Below, piece by piece: positions 49,871 through 59,943 of a stretch of DNA of 64,000 bases. This DNA is from CAZQHK01 sp964593455. Its GTDB lineage: Bacteria; Muiribacteriota; CAYSPT01. The translations under genes and the position numbers were made by a program. Below the pieces are notes generated by a model that was not told where the DNA came from, did not search any database, and saw only the letters and a list, made by a program, of their open reading frames with translations. Location: positions 115,383 through 179,382 of the forward strand of contig CAZQHK010000003.1 of the NCBI GenBank assembly GCA_964593455.1, given 5' to 3'. Position 1 is the stretch's first letter; every line of letters begins with the position of its first letter.

Positions 49871-52012
49871 TCAATGATTCGGTTTCGCAGGAATTCTTCG
49901 TAAAAGTTTTTTGAGAGCATTTTGAGCTGCTCTGGCTAGAGGTCCCTCATTATCTGCTGCTTTTTCAAGCGCTGGAATGGCCGCGGGATCTTCCATTTTT
50001 CCCAGGGCTTCTGTGGCGGAAATCTGTACCAGCTGGTTGGGGTCCTGGAGTTTGGCAATCAAGGCTGGCAATATCTCCCGCCCTTCTAGCTTTGCCAGTG
50101 AGGAACACGCCCTGGCCCTAACCCACTGGTCCGGGTCTCGAAGAGCTCGTATCAGACCCGGAATGGCTTTCGAATCGCCGAATTTGCCCAGGGTGCCTGC
50201 CGCCCAGGACCGGACGCCCTGGTCGTAATCTTTCAACGCTTCCAGAATTGCTGGTACCGCCTGCGGATCACCGATAGTTCTCAAGGCGTTGATGATGGCT
50301 ATTTTGATGGTTGGATCGGGATGGTCAAGAAGGATAATCAAAGATGGTACCGCTTTTGAGAGGCGCAGTTTACCCAGGACCTGGATAGTGCTGATTCGCA
50401 CTTTTTTTTGGTCGTTGGCTAAGATAGTTGGAGATATTTTCAGCAGAACTTCGCGGGCTTTGGCTGTTCCTATTTTTCCCAGTGCACGAACAGATTCTAC
50501 GCGAACTTCATGGAATTCATGGTGAAGTGCGGCTTCTAAAAGGTTTTCCGTTCCGCCTTCTCCAATATTTCCCAAAGCTTCAGCTGCTGCCGCTTGTACC
50601 GAGAATTCAATAGGGTCAGTCAATAGCACGATCAATTTATCAATGGCTTCCACCGCTTCCAGGCGGCCCAGAGCAGTGGCTGCTCCACTTCGCACGTTAA
50701 AAGCTGAGTCATCCAACATCTGGATTAGATCCGGAATTGCTGCTTTTCCTATCATCTCACCCAGAGCAAGTGCGGCTGATTCTCTGGCTTGCTCCGGTGA
50801 AAAAGCAGGATCAGGAGCACGTGGCCAGTATCCTTCTGCGGCAGGTTCAAACGCCCCGGAGAATATGGCGTTTTCCTGGTCGGTAAAGAGTAACTCGCGC
50901 AACCCGGGAATTGCGCGTTTATCGCCAAAATCGCGGAGTGAATTAACTGCCCGGTACCGTACATTCCAGTCGTGATCCATTAGAGCAGCTATAAGTACTT
51001 CGAAGATCTGGTCGGTGGGAATCATCTTGCCCAGTGCTTCTGCGCAGCGGGCCCGTACACTTGAACCGGAGTCGGACCGTAAAGTCTCAATCAGGGTCCC
51101 TATCGATTCCTGATCTCTCAGGCAACCCAGGGTCCAGGCTGACCAGGCCCGTACTTCGCGATTAGTATCGGTGAGCAGGCGAGATACAGGTCTGGCTGTC
51201 TCTCGAACATTGATCGTTCCAAGAATTGCCGCTGCACCTCCCTTGAGAGAGTAACTTATACTCTGGAGAGCTTCAAGAAGCTTGGGAATTGCTGGTTTTC
51301 CGATTTTCTCCAGAGCTCTGGCAGCGGAATCCTGGATATCGTACCTACGCGACGGAAGGATCATTATAAGAGGAGTTACAGCCGCTGGATCACCGATTTT
51401 ACCCAGGGCTCTGGCAGCGGAGACAATAAGTTCCGTTTTACCGCTTTTAAGTAACTTTATCAGAGTGGGAACGGCCTCACTATACCCGATTTCCCCCAGA
51501 GTCTCCGCCAGGACCATGGTCAGATCCATCGAAGCTCCTGAAAAACGTTCCAGAAGAGCCGGACCGGCTTTTTTATCTTTTAGCTTTCCAAGCGCTATGG
51601 CCGCTTCAACCTGTACTTTCACAAAGGTGTCGTTCAAGGCTTCGCAGAGCAATGGTCCAGCCTCCTGGATTTTCATTTCTCCTATAGCCAGGGCGGCACC
51701 GATCCGTATATTGGTGTTGGAGTGTTTGATTGCCCGTTTAAGATGGTTAGGAACCCTGGACCCGATGTTGATGAGAATATAAATACTCACATCCTCCGGT
51801 TGCTTTTCATTCACGGATGTTTCTCTGGTAGCCAGTAGATTCAGGAAACGGCATACCTTCCGGTATTCCATATACCAACTGAACAATGACCATGAGGCCC
51901 AGGTGCTTGATGTGAAAACTATGCATAGGCAAATTAATAAAATTGCCTGATTTTTCTTTGATTTTAAGGTACCCATTCCCTTTATGGTACCAAATTTATC
52001 GCGGTGCGTCAT
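49871..52012 (-). CDS. Membrane-anchored HEAT-repeat protein
   Basis: This 713-aa protein (677 if it starts at Met13) has an N-terminal transmembrane segment (about 20-42) followed by roughly 18 tandem 31-residue HEAT/PBS-lyase-type repeats. They carry the pattern AIPxLIxxLxDxxxxVRxxAAxALGKIGD (for example AVPTLIKLLKSG, AIPGLIRALRDPDQWVRARA). Such arrays usually act as protein-binding scaffolds; the partner is unknown. It is divergent from uvrB. Confidence 0.88.
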   Translation of the reverse strand: MTHRDKFGTIKGMGTLKSKKNQAILLICLCIVFTSSTWASWSLFSWYMEYRKVCRFLNLLATRETSVNEKQPEDVSIYILINIGSRVPNHLKRAIKHSNTNIRIGAALAIGEMKIQEAGPLLCEALNDTFVKVQVEAAIALGKLKDKKAGPALLERFSGASMDLTMVLAETLGEIGYSEAVPTLIKLLKSGKTELIVSAARALGKIGDPAAVTPLIMILPSRRYDIQDSAARALEKIGKPAIPKLLEALQSISYSLKGGAAAILGTINVRETARPVSRLLTDTNREVRAWSAWTLGCLRDQESIGTLIETLRSDSGSSVRARCAEALGKMIPTDQIFEVLIAALMDHDWNVRYRAVNSLRDFGDKRAIPGLRELLFTDQENAIFSGAFEPAAEGYWPRAPDPAFSPEQARESAALALGEMIGKAAIPDLIQMLDDSAFNVRSGAATALGRLEAVEAIDKLIVLLTDPIEFSVQAAAAEALGNIGEGGTENLLEAALHHEFHEVRVESVRALGKIGTAKAREVLLKISPTILANDQKKVRISTIQVLGKLRLSKAVPSLIILLDHPDPTIKIAIINALRTIGDPQAVPAILEALKDYDQGVRSWAAGTLGKFGDSKAIPGLIRALRDPDQWVRARACSSLAKLEGREILPALIAKLQDPNQLVQISATEALGKMEDPAAIPALEKAADNEGPLARAAQNALKKLLRRIPAKPNH

Positions 52013-52135
52013 TATGAAAGCAACAATTGCGGTAGGAAAAAACCATGTGCTACAATACCTTGTTATTACTAGGCAGAGGTGCCGCCAAACCGGTATATCA
52101 TCATGTTACCCAGAATTTTCGTTTAAGGAGACGCC

Positions 52136-54154
52136 GTGACAGATTTCAAGCTTGTGTCTAACTTCACACCCCAGGGCGACCAAGGCCAGGCTATTGAGGA
52201 ACTGTCTGCCGGAATTACTACTGGTCAGCACTGCCAGACCCTGCTGGGAGTTACCGGATCGGGCAAGACTTTTACTATGGCCGCGGTGGTGGAGAAGGTG
52301 AACCGGCCGACTTTGATAATCACCCACAACAAGACGCTGGCCGCCCAGCTTTATAGTGAGTTTACCCAGTTTTTTCCGAAGAACGCCGTGGAGTATTTCG
52401 TTTCCTACTACGATTACTACCAGCCGGAAGCGTATGTACCGTCCTCGGATACCTACATCGAGAAAGATGCTTCAATCAACGAACGGATCGACCGGTTGCG
52501 GCATTCGGCCACGCGGTCTTTGCTCGACCGGCGGGACGTGCTGATAGTGGCTTCGGTGTCATGTATCTATGGTCTGGGTTCGCCGGAGATGTATGAACAG
52601 TTTCTACTCCGGTTTGAAGTGGGACAGGAGATCAGGCGCAAAGAGATCATCCGGCAGCTGGTCGAGATGTTTTACCAGCGGACACCGGGTGAACTGAAAC
52701 GGGGGACCTTTCGGGTGAGGGGTGACACCATCGAGATATTTCCTCCATACCAGAATATCGTGCTCAGGGTCAGGTTGTTCGACCAGGAGATAGAGGAGAT
52801 TGCTGAAGTGAACCCGCTTACCGGGGTGGCCGACGGTAAGTTCCCCCGGGCTACCGTATGTGCCGCCAATCACTATGTTACCACCATGGACCGGCGGGAA
52901 GAGGCCATCGAGTCCATCGAGGCGGAGCTCGGTGAATGGCTGGTTGAATTGGAGATAAACGGCAAGCTTTTGGAGGCGCAGCGGCTCAGGGAACGAACCC
53001 GGTATGACCTGGAAATGCTCAGAGAAGTGGGTTACTGCACCGGAATTGAAAACTACTCCCGGCATCTTGACCGCCGCCTTCCCGGGGAACCGCCGTATAC
53101 ACTCATCGATTATTTCCCCGATGATTTCATCGTTTTCATAGATGAGAGTCACGTTACCATCCCGCAACTCAACGGTATGTGGCGGGGTGACAAGGCACGA
53201 AAGAAAAACCTTATCGACCACGGATTCAGGCTTCCCAGCGCCTACGACAACCGGCCGCTCAGGTTCGAGGAGTTCGAGGGGCGGGCCAGGCAGACGGTGT
53301 TCGTCTCGGCTACTCCGGCTGACTACGAACTCGATCGTTCAGGAAAACAAGTAATTGAGCAGGTCGTGCGTCCCACTGGTCTGCTCGATCCAACCGTTAC
53401 CGTCTATCCTATCGATGGGCAGATAGATGTGCTTCTGGAAGAGATTCAGAAGACGGTTAATCGCTCGGAACGGGTGCTGGTGACAACCTTGACGAAGAAT
53501 TTCTCCGAGGAATTAACAGACTACCTGAAAGACGTGGGGGTGCATGCAGAATACCTTCACTCAGACATCAACTCCATCGATCGGGTGAAAATCCTGCGTG
53601 ATCTCAGGTTGGGGAAGTTCGATGTACTGGTGGGGATTAACCTGCTTCGTGAAGGTCTTGATCTGCCGGAGGTTTCCCTGGTGGCAATCATGGACGCTGA
53701 TAAGCAGGGATTTCTACGGTCCGCTCGTTCTCTTATCCAGACGTTTGGCCGGGCGGCCCGTAATGAGAACGGCCAGGTGATCCTTTTTGCCGACAGCGTC
53801 ACCACTGCCATGAAGGAGGCGATGGATGAGACAGATCGCCGCCGGCGGATCCAGGAGAAGTACAACGAAAGCCGGGGAATAACGCCCCGGACGATCCGGA
53901 AGGAAATCCACAAAAGTATCGAAGTTATGGAAGAATTGGATTCCGATCTCTTGGGTGCCGCGTCCGCTGTGGTGTCGGTGGGACGGAGCCTCGAAGAGAC
54001 CGTCCTGGAGGGATTTGTGAAAGAACTGAAAGGTGAAATGCAACGGGCGGTGGAGAACCTTGATTTCGAAACAGCGGCGGCTATCCGTGACGCCATCCTG
54101 GAACTGAGCGATTCCAGCCGTGAAGAGTTGAAAAGGGATAAAGAAGATCTGTAG
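52136..54154 (+). CDS. uvrB: Excinuclease ABC subunit B
   Basis: This 672-aa protein starts with GTG after AAGGAGACGCC. It has Walker A GVTGSGKTF, the beta-hairpin region YYQPEAYVP and IDERIDRLRH-like NERIDRLRHSATRSLL, DEAD-like DESHVTIPQL, the helicase motif VGINLLREGLDLPEVSLV and QTFGRAARN, and the C-terminal UVR motif. It is the damage-loading helicase of nucleotide excision repair. The uvrC gene follows at 55 bp. Confidence 0.97.
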   Translation: MTDFKLVSNFTPQGDQGQAIEELSAGITTGQHCQTLLGVTGSGKTFTMAAVVEKVNRPTLIITHNKTLAAQLYSEFTQFFPKNAVEYFVSYYDYYQPEAYVPSSDTYIEKDASINERIDRLRHSATRSLLDRRDVLIVASVSCIYGLGSPEMYEQFLLRFEVGQEIRRKEIIRQLVEMFYQRTPGELKRGTFRVRGDTIEIFPPYQNIVLRVRLFDQEIEEIAEVNPLTGVADGKFPRATVCAANHYVTTMDRREEAIESIEAELGEWLVELEINGKLLEAQRLRERTRYDLEMLREVGYCTGIENYSRHLDRRLPGEPPYTLIDYFPDDFIVFIDESHVTIPQLNGMWRGDKARKKNLIDHGFRLPSAYDNRPLRFEEFEGRARQTVFVSATPADYELDRSGKQVIEQVVRPTGLLDPTVTVYPIDGQIDVLLEEIQKTVNRSERVLVTTLTKNFSEELTDYLKDVGVHAEYLHSDINSIDRVKILRDLRLGKFDVLVGINLLREGLDLPEVSLVAIMDADKQGFLRSARSLIQTFGRAARNENGQVILFADSVTTAMKEAMDETDRRRRIQEKYNESRGITPRTIRKEIHKSIEVMEELDSDLLGAASAVVSVGRSLEETVLEGFVKELKGEMQRAVENLDFETAAAIRDAILELSDSSREELKRDKEDL

Positions 54155-54208
54155 AAAAAGTTTTCGTTGAGATAGTGATGAAGCGGAAGACGAGAAAGTA
54201 AGAACGTT

Positions 54209-56044
54209 ATGGCGTTGAATAAGAAAACAGTTAGCCGGCTGCCTGACGGCCCCGGGGTTTATTTTTTGAAGGATGCCAGGGACAAGGTAATTTATGTCGG
54301 GAAGGCCAAATCGCTTCGTGGGCGAGTTAAAAGTTATGTTTCTCCCGCGGCTGAGTCCGATCCCAGGCGCCGGCGGTTGGTAGAGGCGGCGGTGAGTGTG
54401 GAGTACACGCTTACCGACAGCGAGGTGGAGGCGCTGGTTCTCGAGAATGTGCTGATTAAAAAGCACCGGCCGCGCTATAATGTCCTCTACCGGGATGATA
54501 AAACGTACCCCTATTTGAAACTCACAGTGCAGGAGAGCTATCCACGCCTCCTGAAAACCAGGCGGGTGCTGAAAGATGGGGCTCTCTATTTCGGGCCCTA
54601 TGTCAGCGCCTGGGCGGTGAATCGGGTCCTCAAATTCGCTGCCCGACACTTCGGGGTTGGAAAATGCGGTGGCGATACGGGAAAGCCGGGAAAACCTTGT
54701 TTTAACTATCATATCGGCCGCTGCCGAGGCGCTTGCGGGGGGATGATCGACCGGGAATCCTACCGGGCTGTTGTCCGTGAGGTTCGGGCGGTCCTGGAGG
54801 GCAATTACAACGAAGTCATAACGGACGTTGAACAGGAGATGTGGAAAGCGTCTGACGAAGAACGTTATGAAGAAGCGGCGCGTTTGAGAGATCTTCTCAC
54901 GGCGGTGAAAAAAATGTCTCAAGAACAGAAGATCGAGCGGTTCGGTGGCCGGGACGGTGACGTGATCGGCCTGGTAGCTGCCGGTGAACGTGCGTATGTA
55001 CAGGTATTCCAGGTTCGGGAAGGAGTCATCGTCGGCCGACGTGCTTTCAATGGTACTCTGCCGGTGGAAGATGACAGTCCCGGAGAGCTCCTAAGGACCT
55101 TTCTCACGCAGCATTACGTGGATGGTGAAGTTGTGCCACGGAATCTTTTTTTGTCAGTTGCGCCGGCGGAACAGGCTGAGACCGGGACCTATCTTAGTGA
55201 TTTGCGAGGAAGTAAAGTTGTTCTCAGGGTTCCACAGCGGGGAAACACCCGGCGCCTGGTGGAAATGGCGGTGAAAAACGCCTGGGAAATGTTGAGAATA
55301 AGAAACGGGCGAAAAGAGATTTTAAACGACGATAGAGGTGACCGGGAGCGCTGGCAGGGATTCCTCGACCGCTATGGGCTTGTGTTTCCACCGGCCCTGG
55401 CTGAATGTTACGATATCTCCAACCTCCAGGGACGGCACACAGTGGCCTCCCGGGTGACCTTTTTGGACGGCTATCCGGAAAAAAACCTGTACCGACGGTA
55501 CCGGTTGCTGGAAAGCGGCCGTCCGGACGATGCCGGCAGTTTACAAAAGGTTTTCAAACGCCGGGTAGTTCATCTCGTCGATGGTTCGGAAGCTGAACCC
55601 GATCTCATCGTGGTTGACGGAGGGGTTCCCCAGGTCAACGCTGCCCGGTCGGTGTTGGACGAGGCTGGCCTGGAGGCTATACCGTTGGTGGGATTGGCCA
55701 AACGCGAGGAGACCATTTATCTGCCGGCTTCGTCCTACCAGATAAAGTTGCCGGATACCTCGCCGTGGCTCAAGTTTTTACAGCAGTTGAGAAACGAGGC
55801 TCACCGGTTCGCTGTATCCTATCATCGTAAGCTTCGTTCGAAGGCTGGAAAACGGTCTTTTTTAGATGATATAGAAGGCATCGGCCCGGCGCGCCGGAAA
55901 AAACTTCTCTCCCGCTACCACAGTGCCGCCGGCCTCGCCCAAGCGACGCCGAAAGAGGTATCCGGGTTGCTCAGGTGTAGCCTGCTCGTTGCGCGGAGAG
56001 TGATCATGGCCGCCAAAGCCCATCAGGCTGTACGGGCTAGATAA
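54209..56044 (+). CDS. uvrC: Excinuclease ABC subunit C
   Basis: This 611-aa protein has the GIY-YIG nuclease start (PGVYFLKDARDKVIYVGKAKSLRGRVKSY), the PYLKLTVQESYPR block, the C-x(n)-C region CGGDTGKPGKPCFNYHIGRCRGACGG, a UVR motif, the RNase H-like endonuclease domain (ECYDISNLQGRHTVAS, VVDGGVPQVNAA) and C-terminal helix-hairpin-helix (IEGIGPARRKKLL). It cuts both sides of the lesion. A short hairpin GGTAG/CTACC at 56051-56065 follows the stop. Confidence 0.97.
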   Translation: MALNKKTVSRLPDGPGVYFLKDARDKVIYVGKAKSLRGRVKSYVSPAAESDPRRRRLVEAAVSVEYTLTDSEVEALVLENVLIKKHRPRYNVLYRDDKTYPYLKLTVQESYPRLLKTRRVLKDGALYFGPYVSAWAVNRVLKFAARHFGVGKCGGDTGKPGKPCFNYHIGRCRGACGGMIDRESYRAVVREVRAVLEGNYNEVITDVEQEMWKASDEERYEEAARLRDLLTAVKKMSQEQKIERFGGRDGDVIGLVAAGERAYVQVFQVREGVIVGRRAFNGTLPVEDDSPGELLRTFLTQHYVDGEVVPRNLFLSVAPAEQAETGTYLSDLRGSKVVLRVPQRGNTRRLVEMAVKNAWEMLRIRNGRKEILNDDRGDRERWQGFLDRYGLVFPPALAECYDISNLQGRHTVASRVTFLDGYPEKNLYRRYRLLESGRPDDAGSLQKVFKRRVVHLVDGSEAEPDLIVVDGGVPQVNAARSVLDEAGLEAIPLVGLAKREETIYLPASSYQIKLPDTSPWLKFLQQLRNEAHRFAVSYHRKLRSKAGKRSFLDDIEGIGPARRKKLLSRYHSAAGLAQATPKEVSGLLRCSLLVARRVIMAAKAHQAVRAR

Positions 56045-56245
56045 CCAAATGGGTAGAGATACTACCATTTTGACATGGAATCACTATTCCCCTATTGTAC
56101 TGATCGGCCGACTTGAAACTGAAGAGATACAGCCGTATACTGTTGTTGTGCTGCCTATTTTGTTTTACGGGTAATAGCAATACTTTCAGTACTGTTATAT
56201 GCTTTTTCTGTCCGGGTACGGATACAGAATGGGAAGGGTTGGATA

Positions 56246-57559
56246 ATGTCCACCAGGCAAAGTTTAAGGGTAGTTCTGGTTTTAAGTGTACTCATCTTGG
56301 TTATCCCCATCGCTTATGGTGAACCTGAGGGAAACGAGCTGCTGCTCTCTACCTTGAACGTGACGGTGGTTACGTCAGACGGTTCCCCTCTGACGGCTTT
56401 GTGTAGAATTGTTAGGGATAATGAAACGATAGTTGAGGAAAAAGTCGCCGGTGAAAAATCGTTCCGGCTGGTGCCGGGCACGTACCGGGTAACCTTTTCC
56501 GCGCTCGACCGGGAGATAACACAGCAGATCGTGCTTCCCGAAGGGAGCGCCCGGGGGATGTTGTTTACGTTTCCACTCTTTCGAGTAGAGTTATCGGCGG
56601 TAAGCCGGAGAGGAAAATCCCAGGCAGCCCGGTATATAATTCAGCGCCGGGATGACCGGGTCGCGTTGACCAGCGGGAAGATAGCCAAAAAAGACCAGCC
56701 GGCGGTGCTTCACCTGGAGGCCGGTACGTATGTGGTGGTTATCTCCCGGGGGGATGAACGGTTCGAAGAGCACATAGAAACCGGCAGCCGTACCATTCGG
56801 CGAGTAACCGCCCGGTTCGGTCAAGGGGTTTTGTTTCTGAAAGCGTTGATAGGTGATCAGGGTATCTCCGCCTATTTTGAGGTTTTTTCCTCTACCGGGA
56901 TAAAGGTAAAGGCCGGATCTATTTATTCGGAGGGTGTGCGGGTTGTAGTAGAACCGGGAAAATATACTCTTAAAGCCTACCGGGAAGTGCGATCCGGAGT
57001 TATTATCGAAAGGGATATCACTCTGAAAGCGGGGAAGGAGACCCTGGAAGAGATCAACTTCCTGGGTACGCTCAAACTTACCGCTACGGGTATCGACGGC
57101 CGATCCCGATGGGCCTGGTATGAACTTCATGATAAAGATGGAAACACGGTGTCTGAAGGAATTATTCCCCGTGACGGGTATGAGGTTCCGCTCGATCCCG
57201 GTGACTATACTGTCTGTGTCTCTCCGGCGGCCTATAATAAGCTTGGCGTGGAGCACGAAGTATCAGTGAAGCCGGGCGAAGTCGTATCCCGGGCTTCCGA
57301 TTTGGAAGGAGCTATCAAGATTCGTTTCTACAATCGGGAGCGAAACTCCCGTGAAGGCTACTATCGGATATATTCGAAATCTGATGAAAAAACAGTGCTG
57401 GACGAGGGGGTTATATCGACCGGGGAGGTACTGCTTCCGGCGGCGCCGGGGGACTATAAAATAGAACTCGCTCCTAAAGCCCGTGCCCGCCGCAAGATAG
57501 AGAAGACCGTTTCGGTTAGCGGCGGGAATATTGCTGAAATAGACGTGGTGTATCCTTAG
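56246..57559 (+). CDS. Exported protein of five tandem beta-sandwich-like repeats
   Basis: This 437-aa protein has a signal peptide (about residues 1-26). It then shows about five repeats of 80-90 residues, each ending in the motif h-x-PG-x-Y-x-h-x-h: LVPGTYRVTF, LEAGTYVVVI, VEPGKYTLKA, LDPGDYTVCV and AAPGDYKIEL. These resemble PEGA/carboxypeptidase-regulatory-like domains found in surface proteins. The function is unknown. The stop at 57559 abuts the ATG of the next gene, so it is cotranscribed with an ABC ATPase. Confidence 0.7.
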   Translation: MSTRQSLRVVLVLSVLILVIPIAYGEPEGNELLLSTLNVTVVTSDGSPLTALCRIVRDNETIVEEKVAGEKSFRLVPGTYRVTFSALDREITQQIVLPEGSARGMLFTFPLFRVELSAVSRRGKSQAARYIIQRRDDRVALTSGKIAKKDQPAVLHLEAGTYVVVISRGDERFEEHIETGSRTIRRVTARFGQGVLFLKALIGDQGISAYFEVFSSTGIKVKAGSIYSEGVRVVVEPGKYTLKAYREVRSGVIIERDITLKAGKETLEEINFLGTLKLTATGIDGRSRWAWYELHDKDGNTVSEGIIPRDGYEVPLDPGDYTVCVSPAAYNKLGVEHEVSVKPGEVVSRASDLEGAIKIRFYNRERNSREGYYRIYSKSDEKTVLDEGVISTGEVLLPAAPGDYKIELAPKARARRKIEKTVSVSGGNIAEIDVVYP

Positions 57560-58279
57560 ATGAATGCAGACCACGATGAAAAAGATACAATCGACCTCAG
57601 CAGTCTTCTCCCGGTCGAATTGAGTGCCATCTCCCATTATTATGAGAGATCGACCGACGAAAATGTTCTTCACCAGGTTACTTTGTCCGTACAAGAAGGT
57701 GAATACCTGGCAATTATGGGCCCTAGCGGCTCCGGAAAGAGCACTCTGCTCAAGATTATGGGCACGCTTCTCAGGCCGAGTAGTGGTCGGGTAGAACTCT
57801 TCGGTCAAGCGGTATACGATCTTGATGATACTCGTCTTTCCGCTTTGAGATCGACCTACATCGGTTTCCTTTTTCAGGCTCATCACCTGCTCCCCGAGTT
57901 TACAGTCGGTGAGAATGTGATCCTGCAAATGATGGCGGCCGGCTGCGGTTCGCCTGCCTCCTGCCTGGAGAAAGCAACCGCTATACTGGAACGAGTTGGA
58001 CTGCGGAAAAAAATAGATAAACTGCCCCGGCAATTATCTATGGGAGAACGGCAGCGAAGCGCACTATCCCGGGCGGTGGCGCATGGTCCGGGCCTCCTTC
58101 TTTGTGACGAACCTACCGGTAGTCTCGACAGTGAAAACGGAAGCCTGGTTCTAGGTCTTATTGATGAACTGCGCCAGGAAACACTACAGGCGGTGGTGGT
58201 GGCTACCCATAATCCGACGGTGGCCGGGCGGGCTGACCGGGTTCTCCACCTGGTGGACGGGACCGTTAATACACCGTAA
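57560..58279 (+). CDS. LolD/MacB-like ABC transporter ATP-binding protein
   Basis: This 239-aa protein has Walker A GPSGSGKSTLL, Q-loop region FLFQAHHLLPEFTV, signature LSMGERQRSALSRA, Walker B LLLCDEPTGSLD and the H-loop VATHNPTVAG. The LSMGE signature differs from the usual LSGGQ/LSGGE at the third position. It is of the LolD type that works with LolC/E permeases; the permease at 43251 is a possible partner, 13 kb away. It begins right after the beta-repeat gene. Confidence 0.92.
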   Translation: MNADHDEKDTIDLSSLLPVELSAISHYYERSTDENVLHQVTLSVQEGEYLAIMGPSGSGKSTLLKIMGTLLRPSSGRVELFGQAVYDLDDTRLSALRSTYIGFLFQAHHLLPEFTVGENVILQMMAAGCGSPASCLEKATAILERVGLRKKIDKLPRQLSMGERQRSALSRAVAHGPGLLLCDEPTGSLDSENGSLVLGLIDELRQETLQAVVVATHNPTVAGRADRVLHLVDGTVNTP

Positions 58280-58460
58280 TCTCGTGAAAACATACTATTT
58301 TCAGGACAAAGACCGGTTATTCACAGGCTCAGAAAAAGTTGCGGGAGAGAAAAGAGAACCTGTGTTATAATTGATGCATTGAGAATTCTATAGCCGATAC
58401 GGTTGGAATTCCCAATACCTTGTAAATAAAATAAAGAGAAAACACGGGAGTGATTGACCT

Positions 58461-59507
58461 ATGTTCACCAGCTCTCCATCTCCTTACGGGGTGGATATCA
58501 GGATTGTCGGATTGGGCTCAAGCGGCTGTAATGTCATGGACAGAATGATTGATTCTGGCCTGTCGGATGTTGAATTTATCGCGATCAATACAGATTTTCA
58601 GGCTCTGTCTATGTCACGGGCGAAGGTCAAGGTCCAGATCGGGGAAAAAATAACCAAAGGGCTTGGCGCAGGCGGTGATCCTAAATGTGGTCTGGACTCT
58701 CTCGAACAGGACAAAGAGAAGATTACCGCTGCTCTTGAAGATGCCGATCTGGTGTTCATCACCACTGGTTTGGGGGGAGGGACCGGAACCGGCTGTGCCG
58801 CGCGCATCGCCGAGATAGCCAAAACTCTGGGAGCCCTGACCGTGGGTGTGGTCACCAAACCGTTTTCCTTTGAGGGAAAGAAACGGATGCGTAATGCAGA
58901 GGAAGGAATGCAGATTCTCCGGGAGAAAGCCGACACGGTTATCACCATTCCCAATGACCGGCTTCTCCAGGTAACAGAAGTGCGGACTTCCCTACTTGAT
59001 GCCTTTCGTATTGCTGATAATATCCTGCGTTTTGGTATTCAGGGCATCATCGATCTGATTGTCTCGCCCGGGTTGATCAACCTTGATTTCGCCGATGTTC
59101 GCACTGTCCTCTCAAACGGTGGGAATGCCATGCTGGGTATGGGGCGATCCTCACAAATTGATGACCGGGCTCTTCGGGCTACCGAAGAAGCACTTGAGAG
59201 TCCGTTGCTGGAGTACCCGGTGGCTGGTGCTAAACGGGCGTTGATCAACATCACCGGCGGCCGCAACCTGAGCCTGCCGGAAGTGGATCGGGCCTGTAAA
59301 AAAATCACCTCGGTACTCGATCCCGATGCAAACATCATTTTTGGTGCACTCATTGATGAGACTGTGGAAGACGAGTTCCGGGTAACCATTATCGCTACCG
59401 GTTTGGGCGTGGAAGCCAGGGTCATCCAGACCGCCCCGGAGCGAAAAGCTGTCAACGCCGCTTCCGACACCATTGATATCCCGGCTTTTCTGCGGCGCAG
59501 ACGGTAA
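58461..59507 (+). CDS. ftsZ: Cell division protein FtsZ
   Basis: This 348-aa protein has the tubulin-like GTPase domain: VGLGSSGCNVMDRMI, the signature GGGTGTG at 105-111, NFDFADVRTVL-like NLDFADVRTVLSNGG (T7 loop) and the C-terminal domain. The disordered linker is only about 15 residues, ending in the conserved peptide DIPAFLRRRR, so it is a short FtsZ. It is unusual in not being in an ftsA or mur cluster. Its neighbours are an ABC ATPase and a STAS gene. Confidence 0.95.
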   Translation: MFTSSPSPYGVDIRIVGLGSSGCNVMDRMIDSGLSDVEFIAINTDFQALSMSRAKVKVQIGEKITKGLGAGGDPKCGLDSLEQDKEKITAALEDADLVFITTGLGGGTGTGCAARIAEIAKTLGALTVGVVTKPFSFEGKKRMRNAEEGMQILREKADTVITIPNDRLLQVTEVRTSLLDAFRIADNILRFGIQGIIDLIVSPGLINLDFADVRTVLSNGGNAMLGMGRSSQIDDRALRATEEALESPLLEYPVAGAKRALINITGGRNLSLPEVDRACKKITSVLDPDANIIFGALIDETVEDEFRVTIIATGLGVEARVIQTAPERKAVNAASDTIDIPAFLRRRR

Positions 59508-59521
59508 CAACACTTCGTATC

Positions 59522-59926
59522 ATGCCTCTTGCCAGCCACTGGCTAGAGGTGCGTGTGGAGGCATCTTTGCGAGTCAATATATATACCGACGGTTCCGTTC
59601 GAATCATCGAACTCTTCGACAATATCATTGCCGAAGAAACAGAGAGCATGCGCGATTACCTGGAGGCCGAAATACAGGCGGAGCACATTCGCCTGATTCT
59701 TGATTTTGCGCAAGTGGACTACATGTGCAGCTTTGCCCTGGGCGCACTGGTAAGTATGTTGAAAAGAGTGCGTGCCCGTGGCGGTGATCTGAAACTGACC
59801 CGGGTGAACATTTGGCTTAAAAACCTGCTCAGTATAGCGCAGGTATCAAAGGTAATCGACATCTACGACACCGTTCCGGAAGCAGTCAAAGCCTTCTCGG
59901 CCCTGCCTTTTCCCGCCGAACAGTAA
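59522..59926 (+). CDS. STAS-domain protein (anti-sigma-factor antagonist-like)
   Basis: This 134-aa protein has the STAS fold pattern: VNIYTDGSVRIIELFDNI, EAEIQAEHIRLILDFAQVDYMCSFALGALVSMLKRVRARGG and LKLTRVNIWLKNLLSIAQVSKVIDIYDTVPEAVKAF. The phospho-acceptor site reads YMCSFALG: Ser is preserved (CSF). It starts 15 bp after ftsZ. No anti-sigma kinase is adjacent. It might instead regulate a membrane transporter or the divisome. Confidence 0.85.
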   Translation: MPLASHWLEVRVEASLRVNIYTDGSVRIIELFDNIIAEETESMRDYLEAEIQAEHIRLILDFAQVDYMCSFALGALVSMLKRVRARGGDLKLTRVNIWLKNLLSIAQVSKVIDIYDTVPEAVKAFSALPFPAEQ

Positions 59927-59943
59927 GATTCCGGTTATCCGGG

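Noticed and set aside
58339..58371. TTGCGG/TATAAT promoter before ftsZ
   Set aside because: The spacer is 21 bp, too long for a confident sigma-70 promoter.
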